Shown one piece after another: positions 1-10,319 of a stretch of 64,000 nucleotides of DNA (the stretch's first letter is position 1; each line of letters starts with the position of its first letter). The notes beneath the pieces were generated by a model that did no database searches, was not told the origin of the DNA, and saw only the letters and a program-made list of their open reading frames with translations. Source of the DNA: Pseudanabaena biceps (GTDB lineage: Bacteria; Cyanobacteriota; Cyanobacteriia; Pseudanabaenales; Pseudanabaenaceae); assembly GCA_013361095.1 (NCBI GenBank), contig JAATWA010000001.1, positions 3,069,001 through 3,133,000 on the forward strand, in the 5' to 3' direction. Position numbers and translations under genes: made by a program.

Positions 1-1
1 T

Positions 2-835
2 AATATTTTGGAATGTCCAGTTTGTAAAAAGACTCAACACAAGAATTTATATAGTCTTGATAAAGGTAGACTTATAAAATGCCAGAATTGTCATTTAGCA
101 TTTTATATTCCTCGTCCTACAGCAGAAGAATTATCTGATTTCTATAATCAACAATCTTATCGCAACGATTATGAACAGAGTGTCATGTCTAGTCATGATT
201 TCACTGAAAATAGATATCTAGAGTTAAAAAAAATAATTGCTACATATCAACCCAATTTACTCAAGCAGTCAAATAAAACTTTTTTAGATATTGGTTGTGG
301 TTTGGGTGATTTACTATCTCTTGCGATCGCAGATGGATGGCAAGTTACTGGTACAGAAATTTCTCCAATCGCTACCGAGCAATCTGACATCAACATTCGC
401 GATCGCATTTTAATAGGAGATATTCTATCTTTAGATTTTCCAGAATCTTCTTTTGACTTGATTACTATCTATCATGTTATCGAACACTTGATTGATCCTA
501 TGCACACCTTAATTAAAATGAGGAAATTACTCAAACCTGATGGTGTTTTGTTTGTTGAGACTCCAAATATGGGTAGTCTTGGGGCAAAGATAAAAGGTAA
601 AGAATGGTCACATATTATTCCCCCAGAACATATTACTTACTTTGATTTGAGTTCTCTAGATTATGCGATAAGACATTCTGGATTTAATAACTGTAATGTT
701 TTTACTAGCTCTCCTCAAGTAATAAAAAGTATAGAAAACTGGTCGAATCCTTATAAAAGTATCGCTGAATTTATTTATAAACTCATGCCAATTTTGGGAT
801 TAGGTGCTACATTGCAATCTATAGCAATCAAGTAA
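2..835 (+). CDS. Class I SAM-dependent methyltransferase with N-terminal zinc ribbon (5' partial)
   Basis: The reading frame is open to the left edge, so the true start is probably outside the window; the first start-like codon inside is TTG at 8. Counting from there, two CxxC pairs (CPVC at residues 3-6, CQNC at 25-28) form a small zinc ribbon, followed by the SAM-binding motif FLDIGCGLGD at 92-101 and the YHVIEHL segment typical of Methyltransf_23/11 enzymes. The acceptor is unknown. The next gene, a glycosyltransferase, starts 16 bp downstream on the same strand, so a sugar or glycan precursor is a reasonable guess. Family assignment is firm, substrate is inference. Confidence 0.85.
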   Translation, partial: NILECPVCKKTQHKNLYSLDKGRLIKCQNCHLAFYIPRPTAEELSDFYNQQSYRNDYEQSVMSSHDFTENRYLELKKIIATYQPNLLKQSNKTFLDIGCGLGDLLSLAIADGWQVTGTEISPIATEQSDINIRDRILIGDILSLDFPESSFDLITIYHVIEHLIDPMHTLIKMRKLLKPDGVLFVETPNMGSLGAKIKGKEWSHIIPPEHITYFDLSSLDYAIRHSGFNNCNVFTSSPQVIKSIENWSNPYKSIAEFIYKLMPILGLGATLQSIAIK

Positions 836-851
836 TTTTTTTGTAAAGTCT

Positions 852-1970
852 ATGAAAATTGGCGTAAACAGTTTGTTTCTTAGACCTAGTCAAGTTGGTG
901 GTGCAGAGTTTTTGTTAAAAGGTCTGTTGATTGGATTATCAAAGATTGCAGATGTGGACTTATATATATTTATTAATCAAGAATTTGTGTTATGGCTACA
1001 AGAAATAAATCTAGATAATTCTGTCAATATTGTTCCTATCAAAATCTTGAACAATCGATTTATTAGTGAAGCTTTTCAACTCCCACTAATGGCTAGACAA
1101 TATAATCTTGATGGACTAATTAATACAAACTATTTTACACCTTGGAAATTTCTATCTAAAATTCCATCTACTACGATAATTCACGATCTTAACTACTTAC
1201 ATTTTCCACATCTCTTTTCTTGGTATAAAAAAATCTGGCTTAAATTAGCTCATAAAATGACTTTGTCCAATGCAGACAAAACAATAGCAATTTCTGACTT
1301 TGTGAATCAGGATATCAAAAAGAATTATGGATTTAAACATATACCTACTGTCATTCACAATCCAATTTTGTGGAGTCGTTTACAAGAATTATCCGTTCCG
1401 ATAGTTCATGAAATATTTATTTTATCCGTTGCTAATCATTATCAGCATAAGAACTTAGCAACTTTAGTAAAAGCATTTGCAAAAATGCCTAATTACTTAG
1501 ATAAGGTTAAGTTGATTTTAGTGGGTCAGTTACCTGATTCTCTAATGGGAATGCGTCGCGATCGCTGCGATGATATTCGTCAATTAGTTAAAGATTTAGG
1601 ATTAGAAGATCGGGTTTATATTACAGGTTACATTAGTGATCGCGAACTAGCTTGTTATTACCATCACGCAGCTTTATTTGCATTTCCATCAGTATTTGAA
1701 GGGTTTGGAATGCCACCAGTCGAAGCGATGGGAATGGGTTTACCTGTGTTGACTACCCGTTGCACTGCTATTCCTGAGGTGACGATGAATATGGCTGAGT
1801 ATGTAGATAATCCGATGGATATTAGTGAATGGTGCGATCGCCTTACAGAAATGCTAAACAATCGCGATCGCTATTTACCAACTGAATCCACAATCCAAAA
1901 AATTAGACAAGCCTATGAACCTGTTGAGATTGCTAAAAAGTATATTGATTTATTTCGTATTTTAGATTAA
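852..1970 (+). CDS. Glycosyltransferase family 4 (GT-B fold)
   Basis: A 372-residue protein of normal GT4 length. The N-terminal acceptor half starts MKIGVNSLFLRPSQVGGAE, with the glycine-rich loop of the family. The C-terminal half has the donor-binding segment EGFGMPPVEAMGMGLPVL near residues 280-297, carrying the E-x7-E signature, followed by TTRCTAIPEV. It would transfer a sugar from a nucleotide-sugar donor onto a growing cell-surface glycan at the cytoplasmic face of the membrane. It follows the methyltransferase by 16 bp and precedes a second, disrupted glycosyltransferase, so this is the tail of a polysaccharide gene cluster. Sugar specificity cannot be read from the sequence. Confidence 0.9.
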   Translation: MKIGVNSLFLRPSQVGGAEFLLKGLLIGLSKIADVDLYIFINQEFVLWLQEINLDNSVNIVPIKILNNRFISEAFQLPLMARQYNLDGLINTNYFTPWKFLSKIPSTTIIHDLNYLHFPHLFSWYKKIWLKLAHKMTLSNADKTIAISDFVNQDIKKNYGFKHIPTVIHNPILWSRLQELSVPIVHEIFILSVANHYQHKNLATLVKAFAKMPNYLDKVKLILVGQLPDSLMGMRRDRCDDIRQLVKDLGLEDRVYITGYISDRELACYYHHAALFAFPSVFEGFGMPPVEAMGMGLPVLTTRCTAIPEVTMNMAEYVDNPMDISEWCDRLTEMLNNRDRYLPTESTIQKIRQAYEPVEIAKKYIDLFRILD

Positions 1971-2166
1971 TAACCTAAAGCTTAATCAATTGATATACCA
2001 AGCGATCACCTGTATGTGAAACCATAACTGCGATCGCCGTACCGTCACAATGGTATGAAACCTTCGGGCGCGTTGTAGTTGAGGCTTTTGCATGTGGTAA
2101 GCCCGTAATTGCATCAAATTTGGGCGCTCTATCGGAACTAATCACTTCAGAACATAATGGATTTTT

Positions 2167-2943
2167 GGCGTTGCACAAATGAAAGATGAATGAGTAAATA
2201 AAAGACAACGAGTTTAAGCAATAAAAAACAATGAAATGTCCAAAGTGTGGATCATCACATATTCGTAAAAATGGGAAACGAGGAGACAAACAAAATCATA
2301 TTTGTGCTGATTGTGGTCGTCAGTTCATTGATAACTACTCAGTACTTGGATATTCCCAAGATGTCAAAAAAATATGTCTAAAAATGTATTGTAATGGCAT
2401 GGGATTTAGACAGATTGAGAGATGTACTGATGTTAGTCACAACTCAGTCATCAACTGGGTTAGGGACGCAGCAAAGCAATTACCAGAATATCCACCCATT
2501 GAAACTATTCCTGATGTTGGTGAATTAGATGAACTCCAGACTTTTGTTGGGTCAAAAAAAACTTGATTTGGCTATGGACTGCGGTGAATCATTTTAGCAA
2601 AGGTATCTTGGCTTGGGTCTTAGGGGATAGGAGTAGTCAAACCTTTAAACCTTTATGGACATTGATTAAAGTTTGGCAATGCTATTTCTGGGTTACTGAT
2701 GGTTACTGCGTCTACAAAATGTTTATCAACTCGGAGGATCAAATTATCAGCAAGACCTACATGACTAGAGTTGAGGGTGAAAATACGAGATTGAGGCATT
2801 ATTTAGCCAGATTGCACAGAAAAACTTTATGTTATTCAAAATCCGAAGAAATGTTGAGGTATTCAATTCGTCTGTTGATTCACTATCTCAAATACAAATC
2901 ATTTCCTACCTTTCCTTGATTCATCTTTCATTTGTGCAACGCC
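2167..2943 (+). mobile_element. IS1-family insertion sequence, complete, 777 bp
   Basis: The ends are perfect terminal inverted repeats of about 25 bp: the left end starts GGCGTTGCACAAATG and the right end finishes CATTTGTGCAACGCC. The element is flanked by an 8-bp direct repeat GGATTTTT at 2159-2166 and 2944-2951, the target-site duplication. Length, duplication size and the two overlapping frames joined by a slippery run of A agree with IS1. It sits inside a glycosyltransferase remnant. The perfect ends and intact frames suggest recent insertion. Confidence 0.95.
2231..2919 (+). CDS. IS1 transposase InsAB', expressed by -1 frameshift
   Basis: The first frame (2231-2566) encodes an InsA-like protein with a zinc ribbon (CPKCGSSH at the start, CADCGRQF near residue 27) and a helix-turn-helix. 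The second frame is open from 2554 to 2919 and carries the catalytic part (WLWTAVNHFSKG, TDGYCVY, RVEGENTRLRHYLARLHRKT). They overlap at a run of A residues at 2554-2560 in the arrangement A_AAA_AAA, the classical IS1 -1 slippery site; slipping there reads ...SKKNLIWLW into the second frame. Without slippage only the InsA-like repressor is made. No internal stop beyond the programmed one is seen, so the element looks competent. Confidence 0.92.
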
Positions 2944-3339
2944 GGATTTTTAATTCCTTGCGATCGCATTGATGCGTGGACAGAGAAATTACATTGGTGC
3001 GGTACAAACCATGAAGGCATGAGAGTAATGAGTAGTAATGCTTACCAAACTTACCAAAAGCTATACACACGCTTTAGTATTTATCAGCAATTAATAGAAA
3101 TTTACGAATCGATGTTAACGATTTCTGCATAGGTCTTTAAGCGAAGTCCAATATAAATTACAAAAAGGGTGACGCACCGTGAACCTGCGCCATAGTCTTT
3201 GGGAGCTTTATTAAAAATTTTTGCTGATTTAACTTAGGGATCATCCTAGAGGTACAGGCGGCTATCCTCACGTTTATTGTCTGGCGCTAGCAAACCATCA
3301 TTTCTATAATGACGTTAAGTAATATATCAAGTTTAAAAA

Positions 3340-5202
3340 ATGGCTGTAAAAAAAGAAGACCCCAAGCGATCGCGTGCAAGACTGATTGGCAATGTCCTAT
3401 TGCTGATTGGCGCAGGATTGCTCATCATAAATATTTTTCTACCAAACTTGTTTGCCCCACCAGTGGCGCGAGTTCCCTACAGCCTATTTGTTCATGAAAT
3501 CGAAGAAGGACATGTAGCAAGGGTATATATCGGACAAGACCAAATCACCTATCAATTAAAAGGTGTTACCCCTGACATCCCTGGAGATGTGATTTCCACA
3601 ACTCCAATTTTTGACTTAAATTTGCCAGAACGACTCGAAAAGAGTGGGGTCGAATTTGCCGCCGCACCAGTTCAAAAATCAGGCTGGTTCGGGACATTAC
3701 TTAGCTGGGTAATTCCCCCCTTAATCTTTGTCGGTATCTTTCAACTGTTCAGCCGTAACGGTGGCGGTGGCGCTCCTGGTGGCTTACAGATTGGCAAGAG
3801 CAAGGCAAAAGTTTATGTCGAAGGTGAAGCGACTAAAACCATGTTTGGCGATGTCGCTGGTGTCGATGAAGCCAAGCAAGAACTTCAAGAAATTGTGCAG
3901 TTCCTCAAAACCCCTGAGAAGTACACCAAGATCGGCGCAAAGATTCCTAAAGGCGTATTGCTAGTTGGTCCCCCTGGTACTGGTAAAACTCTGCTTGCCA
4001 AGGCAGTCGCTGGTGAAGCAGGTGTTCCCTTCTTCAGTATCTCTGGTTCGGAATTTGTGGAACTCTTTGTCGGTGTTGGTTCTTCACGAGTACGTGATTT
4101 GTTCGAGCAAGCCAAAAAGCAATCGCCTTGTATCATCTTTATCGATGAACTTGATGCGATCGGTAAAGCGCGTTCTAGCGGCGGTATGTATGGCGGCAAC
4201 GATGAACGCGAACAAACTCTCAATCAGTTGCTCACCGAAATGGATGGATTCGGAGTAGATGGAACGACAGTAATCGTTCTCGCCGCAACCAACCGTCCTG
4301 AAACCCTTGACCAAGCATTGTTACGTCCAGGTCGTTTCGATCGCCAAGTATTAGTTGATCGCCCTGACAAGAGCGGACGCTTAGCAATTCTCAAAATCCA
4401 TGCTGCAAAAGTCACTCTGGACAAAAGTGTTGACCTAGAGACGATCGCTACTCGTACTTCTGGTTTTGCGGGTGCTGACCTTGCTAACCTCGTGAATGAA
4501 GCGGCTTTGCTTGCGGCGCGTGCTGGACGTGAAACTGTCTTGCTTGAAGACTTTGCTGAAGCTGTTGAGCGTGTAGTTGCTGGGCTAGAAAAGAAGAGCC
4601 GTGTTCTCAATGAGAACGAGAAGCGAATTGTCGCCTATCACGAAGTTGGTCATGCCCTAGTCGGAGCGCTTAACTCCAGTAGCGGCAAAGTTGAGAAAAT
4701 CTCGATCGTGCCTCGCGGTATGGCTGCTCTCGGCTACACCTTGCAACTGCCAACGGAAGATCGTTTCTTGTTGAGCAAAGAAGAAATCGAAGCTCAAATC
4801 GCAACTCTCCTCGGTGGGAGATCGGCAGAGGAAATCATCTTTGGTAGCATTACTACTGGTGCATCCAATGACCTCCAACGCGCTACTGATCTCGCTGATA
4901 AGATGGTGACTAGCTACGGTATGAGCGAAGTTTTGGGGCCACTTGCCTACCAAAAGCAACAAAATCAATTCCTCGGTGGTATGGAGATGGCACGCAATGT
5001 CAGCCCTGCAACTTCGGAAGCGATCGACAAGGAAATCAAAACCATCGTTGAAAATGCCCATGCCAAGGCGCTGGCAATTCTCAATGCTAATCGTGATTTG
5101 CTAGAGTCGATCTCTGAGAAGCTTTTAGAAACAGAAGTGATCGAAGGTGAGTTTCTGACTGGTTTGCTAGCTCAAGTTAAACCTGCTGAAGTTAACGTAT
5201 AG
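3340..5202 (+). CDS. ftsH: ATP-dependent zinc metalloprotease FtsH
   Basis: This 620-residue membrane AAA+ protease degrades damaged thylakoid and cytoplasmic-membrane proteins; cyanobacterial FtsH complexes turn over photodamaged D1. Two transmembrane helices are visible (about residues 17-35 and 119-137) flanking a lumenal/periplasmic segment. Walker A GPPGTGKT lies at 210-217, Walker B IIFIDELD at 265-272, the second region of homology [10 protein letters not shown] follows, and the zinc-binding HEVGH is near residue 435. The start is ATG at 3340. A TATAAT box at 3305-3310 could be its -10 element, but no convincing -35 is seen. A strong hairpin begins at the stop codon. psbA lies 6 kb away but is not cotranscribed. 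Confidence 0.97.
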   Translation: MAVKKEDPKRSRARLIGNVLLLIGAGLLIINIFLPNLFAPPVARVPYSLFVHEIEEGHVARVYIGQDQITYQLKGVTPDIPGDVISTTPIFDLNLPERLEKSGVEFAAAPVQKSGWFGTLLSWVIPPLIFVGIFQLFSRNGGGGAPGGLQIGKSKAKVYVEGEATKTMFGDVAGVDEAKQELQEIVQFLKTPEKYTKIGAKIPKGVLLVGPPGTGKTLLAKAVAGEAGVPFFSISGSEFVELFVGVGSSRVRDLFEQAKKQSPCIIFIDELDAIGKARSSGGMYGGNDEREQTLNQLLTEMDGFGVDGTTVIVLAATNRPETLDQALLRPGRFDRQVLVDRPDKSGRLAILKIHAAKVTLDKSVDLETIATRTSGFAGADLANLVNEAALLAARAGRETVLLEDFAEAVERVVAGLEKKSRVLNENEKRIVAYHEVGHALVGALNSSSGKVEKISIVPRGMAALGYTLQLPTEDRFLLSKEEIEAQIATLLGGRSAEEIIFGSITTGASNDLQRATDLADKMVTSYGMSEVLGPLAYQKQQNQFLGGMEMARNVSPATSEAIDKEIKTIVENAHAKALAILNANRDLLESISEKLLETEVIEGEFLTGLLAQVKPAEVNV

Positions 5203-5251
5203 TCTAAAAAAAAGGGGCGCAGGCTTTGCCTGCGCCCCTTTTTTTTAGACT
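5201..5251. terminator. Perfect 24-bp hairpin with 3-nt loop at the ftsH stop codon
   Basis: Left arm 5201-5224, loop TTT, right arm 5228-5251, no mismatch. The stem base is a run of A opposite a run of T, and the apex is GC-rich (GGCGCAGGC). It starts inside the ftsH stop codon. The A/T base makes it usable as a terminator on either strand. It has the 51-nt geometry of the hairpin family found throughout this window. Confidence 0.85.
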
Positions 5252-5286
5252 TTGAGTGCAAAGAGCCAAATTCTAAAACTAAAATT

Positions 5287-5399
5287 AAAATTGGTTTTTT
5301 GAAAGCCAGCCGTGGGCTGGCTTTCAAAAAACCAATTTTGGGGTTTGTAGCTCCTAAGGAGCTGTAAACCCCAAAATTGGTTTCATAATGAGAATTGCT
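5287..5399. repeat. Double-hairpin repeat with a shared arm (AACCAATTTT family, copy 1)
   Basis: Two hairpins overlap. The first pairs 5287-5311 with 5315-5339 (25 bp, perfect, loop GTG). The second pairs 5331-5354 with 5358-5381 (24 bp, two mismatches, loop TAA). Positions 5331-5339 belong to both, so only one hairpin can form fully at a time. The right end is ATAATGAGAATTGCTG, shared with copies near 8.58, 27.87 and 43.56 kb. The left terminal repeat is eroded in this copy. Confidence 0.8.
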
Positions 5400-5401
5400 G
5401 A

Positions 5402-5434
5402 AATAAGAGGCGGCGCATCGCGCTGCCTCTTATT
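5402..5434. repeat. GGCGGCGC-apex hairpin upstream of gcvP
   Basis: A 15-bp stem (5402-5416 with 5420-5434, one mismatch) closes the 3-nt loop ATC. It directly follows the double-hairpin repeat, exactly as another GGCGGCGC hairpin does at 27882-27918, so the two modules may travel together. It lies about 70 bp upstream of gcvP. Confidence 0.7.
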
Positions 5435-5503
5435 TTTGGGTTTGCTTAATACTTTGTAATAAATTTGTAATAGCATAGGCATATCTACTCAAGTTACAAA
5501 CCT

Positions 5504-8491
5504 ATGTTGGAACCTTCGCTCACCGTGATAAATCAGAAATCTTCGCTCACCGAAACATCTCTAGAAATGACAGAATTGAGGGTTCCAGCTTGTTCATCAA
5601 CCACTAAAAACGATGACTATTTAGCAAACTGCCTCAGCAATGATGTTTTTGCACCAACTGATAGCTTTGTGCGTCGTCATATCGGTGCAAACTCTTCAGA
5701 AATCCAACAGATGCTAGCAGCCATTGGTTGTGATTCTCTGGATGAAATGATTCAAAAGACTGTGCCTGACGCGATTAGAATCAAGCAGCCATTGGACTTG
5801 GGCGAGGCAAGAGGTGAGTATGAGCTATTACAAGAATTAAAAGCGATCGCATCTCAAAACCAAGTTTGGCGCTCATACATTGGCACTGGCTATTACAACT
5901 GCATCACACCGCCAATTATTCAACGCAATATTCTAGAAAATCCTGGTTGGTATACTCAATACACGCCCTACCAAGCAGAAATTGCCCAAGGACGTTTAGA
6001 ATCTCTGCTTAATTTCCAAACCATGATTATCGATCTAACGGGTTTAGAGATTGCAAATGCTTCTTTATTAGATGAAGGGACGGCGGCGGCGGAAGCCATG
6101 ACCATGGCGGCGGGACTTGCCAAAAATAAGGGTAATAAATTTTTCGTTTCCAGTGATTGTCACCCTCAGACGATCGCTGTTGTCAAAAGCCGCGCTATTC
6201 CCTTGGGGATTGAAGTTGTAATTGCCAAGCATGATCAATTTGAATTTGATAAAAATTACTTTGCGGCTCTGTTGCAATATCCCGCTAGTGATGGCGCCAT
6301 CTATGACTACAGCGAATTTATTGCTCAAATTCATGCTCAGGATGGGTTAGCGATCGTAGCGGCGGACTTGTTGGCGCTCACATTGATCAAAGCTCCTGCG
6401 GAATTTGGTGCAGATATTGCGATCGGTAGCGCCCAAAGATTTGGTGTTCCCTTTGGCTATGGGGGGCCTCACGCTGCCTATATGGCAACTAAGGATGCCT
6501 ACAAGCGCCAAATGCCAGGACGGATGATTGGAGTTTCTAAAGACGTGTATGGAAACCCCGCACTGCGTTTAGCATTACAAACCCGTGAGCAACATATCCG
6601 ACGCGACAAGGCAACTAGCAATATTTGCACAGCTCAAGTTTTGCTAGCAATCATGGCAAGTATGTATGCGGTCTATCATGGTGCGGAAGGCTTACAACGC
6701 ATCGCTCAGCGAGTACATTTCTTGACTGCAAGCCTTGCCAAATCCCTAGAAAATTTAGGACATACAGTTACCCACCAAACCTATTTCGATACAATTCGAG
6801 TTGAGTTAAAGGGAATCTCTAGCGATGAAATTAAGGCTAGAGCCGCCGCGAAGCAGATTAACTTGCGGTATTTAGAAGATAGTGCGATCGCTATTAGTCT
6901 TGATGAAACCGTCTCCAAGCAAGATTTAACTGACCTAATCGATATCTTTGCTGGTGAGAAACCCATCAATCACAAATTACCAATCACAGATTCTCAACTC
7001 GTAATTCCTAATTCCCTAATTCGTAATTCCCCCTACCTCACCCACCCCGTTTTCAACTCCTACCATTCTGAATCAGAACTACTACGCTATATCCATCGCC
7101 TCCAAGCGAAGGATTTATCATTAATCACATCCATGATTCCCCTTGGTTCCTGCACGATGAAGCTCAATGCCACATCAGAAATGCTTCCTGTGACATGGGC
7201 TGAGTTTGGGAATATCCATCCCTTCGCGCCCCTAGAGCAAACTCAAGGATATCAAGTTCTCTTCCAACAGTTAGAGGCTTGGCTCGCTGAAATCACAGGT
7301 TTTGCGGGCGTTTCACTGCAACCAAATGCAGGCTCTCAAGGGGAATATGCGGGTCTATTAACAATTCGTGAATACCACTTACACCGAGGTCAAACCAATC
7401 GTCATATTTGCTTAATCCCTACTTCTGCTCACGGCACAAACCCCGCCAGTGCAGTCATGGCAGGCATGAAAGTTGTTACTGTGAATTGCGACAAAGAAGG
7501 GAATATTGATGTAGATGACCTGAAGGCAAAGGCAGAGAAGTATCAACATGAACTGGCGGCTCTAATGGTCACTTATCCTTCTACGCATGGAGTATTTGAG
7601 GAAGCGATTAAGGATATTTGCGACACAATTCACTATTACGGTGGACAGGTGTATATGGATGGCGCAAATATGAATGCTCAAGTTGGGCTTTGTCGTCCAG
7701 GGGATATTGGAGCCGATGTTTGTCATTTGAACTTACATAAAACTTTCTGCATTCCCCACGGTGGTGGTGGCCCTGGTATGGGACCAATTTGTGTTGCCTC
7801 ACAACTAGTTCCATTTTTACCAAAGCATCCTTTCATTGCTGATCCTGATCAAACCACAATCTCAGCAGCTCCTTGGGGAAGTGCGAGTATTCTCACGATT
7901 TCATGGGTATATATCGCTCTTATGGGCGCAAAGGGATTAAAACTAGCGACGGAAGTTGCTATTTTGAATGCTAACTATATGGCACAGCGTCTTGCCCCCC
8001 ATTATCCAATTCTCTATACGGGTAAAAATGGCTTAGTTGCTCACGAATGCATTATCGATCTCCATGATTGCAAAGCGATCGCAGGTATCGAAGTGGATGA
8101 TATTGCTAAACGCCTTATGGATTATGGATTTCATGCGCCCACGATGTCATGGCCAGTGGCTGGCACAATGATGATCGAGCCAACTGAAAGTGAGTCTAAG
8201 GCAGAGCTAGATCGCTACTGTGATGCGATGATTTCTATCAAGCAAGAAGTAAATGCGATCGCTTCTGGGGATATGGATAAACTGGATAATCCGCTGAAAA
8301 ATGCACCCCATACCGCCGAGACCCTGCTGTCTGACGATTGGAATCATCCCTACAGTCGCAAGCAAGCTGCCTATCCAGCCCCTTGGCTCAAAGAACATAA
8401 GTTCTGGACAAGTGTAGGAAGAATTGATAATGCTTTTGGCGATCGCAACTTTGTTTGTTCTTGTTTGCCTCTAGAAGCCTACGAAACATAG
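5504..8491 (+). CDS. gcvP: Glycine dehydrogenase (decarboxylating), P protein of the glycine cleavage system
   Basis: A 995-residue PLP enzyme that decarboxylates glycine and passes the aminomethyl group to lipoyl-GcvH; in cyanobacteria it serves photorespiratory glycine breakdown. The N-terminal half contains [20 protein letters not shown] and YIGTGYY; the C-terminal half contains [13 protein letters not shown] and the PLP lysine region [19 protein letters not shown] near residues 744-762. The length matches single-chain P proteins rather than split GcvPA/GcvPB. About 45 leading residues are poorly conserved, so initiation at an internal ATG is possible. gcvT and gcvH are not nearby. No glycine riboswitch was recognised upstream. 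Confidence 0.96.
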   Translation: MLEPSLTVINQKSSLTETSLEMTELRVPACSSTTKNDDYLANCLSNDVFAPTDSFVRRHIGANSSEIQQMLAAIGCDSLDEMIQKTVPDAIRIKQPLDLGEARGEYELLQELKAIASQNQVWRSYIGTGYYNCITPPIIQRNILENPGWYTQYTPYQAEIAQGRLESLLNFQTMIIDLTGLEIANASLLDEGTAAAEAMTMAAGLAKNKGNKFFVSSDCHPQTIAVVKSRAIPLGIEVVIAKHDQFEFDKNYFAALLQYPASDGAIYDYSEFIAQIHAQDGLAIVAADLLALTLIKAPAEFGADIAIGSAQRFGVPFGYGGPHAAYMATKDAYKRQMPGRMIGVSKDVYGNPALRLALQTREQHIRRDKATSNICTAQVLLAIMASMYAVYHGAEGLQRIAQRVHFLTASLAKSLENLGHTVTHQTYFDTIRVELKGISSDEIKARAAAKQINLRYLEDSAIAISLDETVSKQDLTDLIDIFAGEKPINHKLPITDSQLVIPNSLIRNSPYLTHPVFNSYHSESELLRYIHRLQAKDLSLITSMIPLGSCTMKLNATSEMLPVTWAEFGNIHPFAPLEQTQGYQVLFQQLEAWLAEITGFAGVSLQPNAGSQGEYAGLLTIREYHLHRGQTNRHICLIPTSAHGTNPASAVMAGMKVVTVNCDKEGNIDVDDLKAKAEKYQHELAALMVTYPSTHGVFEEAIKDICDTIHYYGGQVYMDGANMNAQVGLCRPGDIGADVCHLNLHKTFCIPHGGGGPGMGPICVASQLVPFLPKHPFIADPDQTTISAAPWGSASILTISWVYIALMGAKGLKLATEVAILNANYMAQRLAPHYPILYTGKNGLVAHECIIDLHDCKAIAGIEVDDIAKRLMDYGFHAPTMSWPVAGTMMIEPTESESKAELDRYCDAMISIKQEVNAIASGDMDKLDNPLKNAPHTAETLLSDDWNHPYSRKQAAYPAPWLKEHKFWTSVGRIDNAFGDRNFVCSCLPLEAYET

Positions 8492-8510
8492 TCATCAAGA
8501 AATGATTGGC

Positions 8511-8587
8511 ATTAAAAAACCAATTTTGGGGTTTGCAGCGCCTTCGGCGCTGCAAACCCCAAAATTAGTTTTTTAATGAGAATTGCT
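8511..8587. repeat. 32-bp hairpin with ATGAGAATTGCT end (AACCAATTTT family, copy 2)
   Basis: Arms 8511-8542 and 8546-8577 pair over 32 bp with one mismatch around loop TTC; the apex is GCAGCGCC-TTC-GGCGCTGC. The right flank AATGAGAATTGCT (8575-8587) matches the end of the other family members. Only the first hairpin of the double-hairpin type is present. It lies about 20 bp downstream of gcvP and may also terminate its transcript. Confidence 0.8.
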
Positions 8588-8667
8588 GCAAGCGGCGACC
8601 GCTATATAAAAGAGCTAGTGAAAAGCGTTATATTTATCTCTGTTTAATCACTATCTGCATAAAGCTC

Positions 8668-9267
8668 ATGACTGAACCTATCTGGTCATATGTCACTCCT
8701 GGCATCTCTGATGAATTATTTGATCGCTTGCCTGGCATACCTATGAGCAAATGCGAAACCAGACTACTGATCATTGGTCAGTTGCGGCTCAAGGCAGATT
8801 CAGTATTTTGGGATATCGGCGCAGGCACTGGCACTGTTTCTGTGGAGATCGGGCTATTATGTCCCAAAGGTAAAATCGTTGCGATCGAGCGGGACGAAGA
8901 TGTAGCAGGACTAATTGTTAAAAACTGCCAGAAGTTTGGTGTAAATAATGTCGAAGTTAAAGTTGGCAGTGCGCCAGAGTGCTTAACCAGTCTGAGTGAA
9001 GCCCCCAATTGTATTTGTATTGAAGGCGGACGATCTGTGTCCGAAATCTTGGAATATTGTTGGGAGAGGTTGCAGACTGACGGACGAGCGATCGCCACTA
9101 CTAATAGTCTTGAAGGCTTGTATGCGATTTCAGCAAGTTTTGCCAAACTGCAAGCACGAAATGTAGAAGTTGTGCAGTCATCAGTTAACCATCTCGAAAC
9201 TCGCGGTAACCGTCAAGTTTTCGCATCTGTCAGCCCAATGTTTATCATTAGCGGCGAAAAGCTATAA
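8668..9267 (+). CDS. cbiT: Cobalt-precorrin C15-methyltransferase (decarboxylating), CbiT type
   Basis: A 199-residue class I methyltransferase with SAM motif DIGAGTGTVSVEI (about residues 48-60) and the acidic loop AIERDED, ordered as in CbiT. CbiT methylates C15 and decarboxylates the C12 acetate side chain in the cobalamin corrin pathway; in many bacteria it is the C-terminal domain of CobL, while here it is a separate protein. Its usual partner CbiE is not in the window. Downstream, two hairpins separate it from the convergent rpiA. Another precorrin methyltransferase of the same fold is the main alternative. Confidence 0.85.
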   Translation: MTEPIWSYVTPGISDELFDRLPGIPMSKCETRLLIIGQLRLKADSVFWDIGAGTGTVSVEIGLLCPKGKIVAIERDEDVAGLIVKNCQKFGVNNVEVKVGSAPECLTSLSEAPNCICIEGGRSVSEILEYCWERLQTDGRAIATTNSLEGLYAISASFAKLQARNVEVVQSSVNHLETRGNRQVFASVSPMFIISGEKL

Positions 9268-9280
9268 GTTAGCTAGTCCC

Positions 9281-9315
9281 AAGCGAGTGGCTGCGCGAAG
9301 CGCCGCCACTCGCTT
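9281..9315. repeat. 16-bp GGCGGCGC-type hairpin after cbiT
   Basis: Arms 9281-9296 and 9300-9315 pair with one mismatch around loop GAA. The flank TTGGTTTGTATGTCCTAA resembles the right half of the TATAGCTATCGCC-ended repeats at 13.5 and 42.8 kb. Confidence 0.65.
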
Positions 9316-9345
9316 ATTGGTTTGTATGTCCTAATCAACTTACAG

Positions 9346-9398
9346 AAATAAGCCTATAAAGTTTCGTACCTACGGTACGAAACTTTATAGGCTTATTT
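9346..9398. terminator. Perfect 25-bp hairpin between convergent cbiT and rpiA
   Basis: Arms 9346-9370 and 9374-9398 pair without mismatch around loop TAC. The stem base is A/T-rich on both sides (AAATAAGCC / GGCTTATTT). Its place between convergent gene ends makes it a plausible bidirectional terminator. Confidence 0.75.
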
Positions 9399-9412
9399 AT
9401 TTTAGACAGCCG

Positions 9413-10135
9413 CTATGAAATTTCACGAATTTGAGGTTTGCCGTCTTTAAATTCGCCCACCAAAATCAAATCAGTGACACCAACAAACAGACCATTTTCG
9501 ACCACACCTGGAATATTGTTAAGTGTCTTCTCTAAATCAGCCGCATCAGCGATCGCATCAAAGGTCACATCCAAAACCATATTTCCTTGATCGGTAATCA
9601 CAGGGCCATCTTTTTTGACACCCATCCGTAAGTCAGGTTTGCCACCTAACTTTTCGACAGCTCTGGTCACTGGAGAGACTGCCATTGGCAGAACTTCGAT
9701 CGGAACCGCAAAAGTCGAGCCAAGTTTATCGACTAATTTCGACTCATCAACCACGACTATAAATAAAGTTGCTAGAGAGTCAATCACTTTTTCGCGAGTA
9801 TGAGCTGCGCCGCCACCTTTGATTAAGGTCTTATGGGGATCAACCTCATCAGCACCATCGATCGCCACATCAACACGATCAACATCATCAAGACTACGGA
9901 TGGGAATACCATATTTTTTACCCAAGACTGAAGCCTGAAAAGAAGTTGGAATGCCGACAATATCAGTTAATTCGCCAACAGCAATTCTTCGCCCTAGCTC
10001 CGCGATCGCAAATGCAGTAGTTGAGCCAGTACCCAAGCCTACAACCATCCCTGATTGCACTCGTTGTGCTGCTGCAATGCCGACTTCTTGCTTTAATTTT
10101 TTAATATCTTCCGCAGAAATTTCCATTATTGACAT
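9413..10135 (-). CDS. rpiA: Ribose-5-phosphate isomerase A
   Basis: A 240-residue enzyme interconverting ribose 5-phosphate and ribulose 5-phosphate in the Calvin-Benson and pentose phosphate pathways. Family signatures are all present: [12 protein letters not shown] near residue 33, DGADEVDP near 93 and [11 protein letters not shown] near 106 with the catalytic acids and lysine. The first ATG gives [19 protein letters not shown]; a second ATG three codons later is equally possible. The gene converges with cbiT and lies downstream of psbA on the same strand, separated from it by the psbA terminator and a further hairpin. Confidence 0.96.
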   Translation of the reverse strand: MSIMEISAEDIKKLKQEVGIAAAQRVQSGMVVGLGTGSTTAFAIAELGRRIAVGELTDIVGIPTSFQASVLGKKYGIPIRSLDDVDRVDVAIDGADEVDPHKTLIKGGGAAHTREKVIDSLATLFIVVVDESKLVDKLGSTFAVPIEVLPMAVSPVTRAVEKLGGKPDLRMGVKKDGPVITDQGNMVLDVTFDAIADAADLEKTLNNIPGVVENGLFVGVTDLILVGEFKDGKPQIREIS

Positions 10136-10202
10136 CTTTTATAAAAGTAATGACCTCAATCCTATCGCAACCAGTGAAATAATCTTTGGCTAACTCAAAA
10201 TC

Positions 10203-10255
10203 AAAACCTCAAAGGTAATTGCGGCGCTTCGCGCCGCAATTACCTTTGAGGTTTT
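10203..10255. repeat. Perfect 25-bp hairpin, GCGGCGC apex, upstream of rpiA
   Basis: Arms 10203-10227 and 10231-10255 pair perfectly around loop TTC. It sits between the psbA terminator and rpiA, about 70 bp upstream of the rpiA start. A-rich and T-rich arm bases would let it act as a second terminator for leftward psbA read-through. Confidence 0.75.
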
Positions 10256-10261
10256 ACAAAC

Positions 10262-10291
10262 AAAAAAGCCCCCTTTAAGGGAGGCTTTTTT
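10262..10291 (-). terminator. Rho-independent terminator of psbA
   Basis: Read on the minus strand: AAAAAAGCCTCCCTTAAAGG followed by the pairing half and a run of T. The stem has nine plus five pairs with a one-base bulge and ends in TTTTTTG. It lies about 30 bp after the psbA stop codon. Confidence 0.85.
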
Positions 10292-10319
10292 GCTTGTAAA
10301 ACTAACTCAAGACTAGGAA

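Larger units (their letters stand above)
1994..3132 (+). pseudogene. Glycosyltransferase remnant, 5'-truncated and split by an IS1-family element
   Basis: Positions about 1994-2166 encode the C-terminal donor-binding part of a second GT4 enzyme (AIAVPSQWYETFGRVVVEAF, then CGKPVIASNLGALSELI). A 777-bp insertion sequence follows, and 2952-3132 encode the C-terminus (IPCDRIDAWTEKLHWCG... ending MLTISA). Removing the element and one copy of the 8-bp target duplication restores one continuous frame (HNGFLIPCDRID). The N-terminal two thirds of the enzyme is absent: a stop at 1991-1993 precedes the fragment, and only about 20 bp separate it from the stop of the upstream gene. It was therefore already truncated, or was cut by a second event. 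No function is expected. Confidence 0.85.

Noticed and set aside
5435..5503. Glycine riboswitch upstream of gcvP
   Set aside because: The leader is short and lacks the conserved GGA/CTGA core pairs of the aptamer.
8588..8667. Cobalamin riboswitch upstream of cbiT
   Set aside because: The 80-bp gap lacks the B12-box and is too short for the aptamer.
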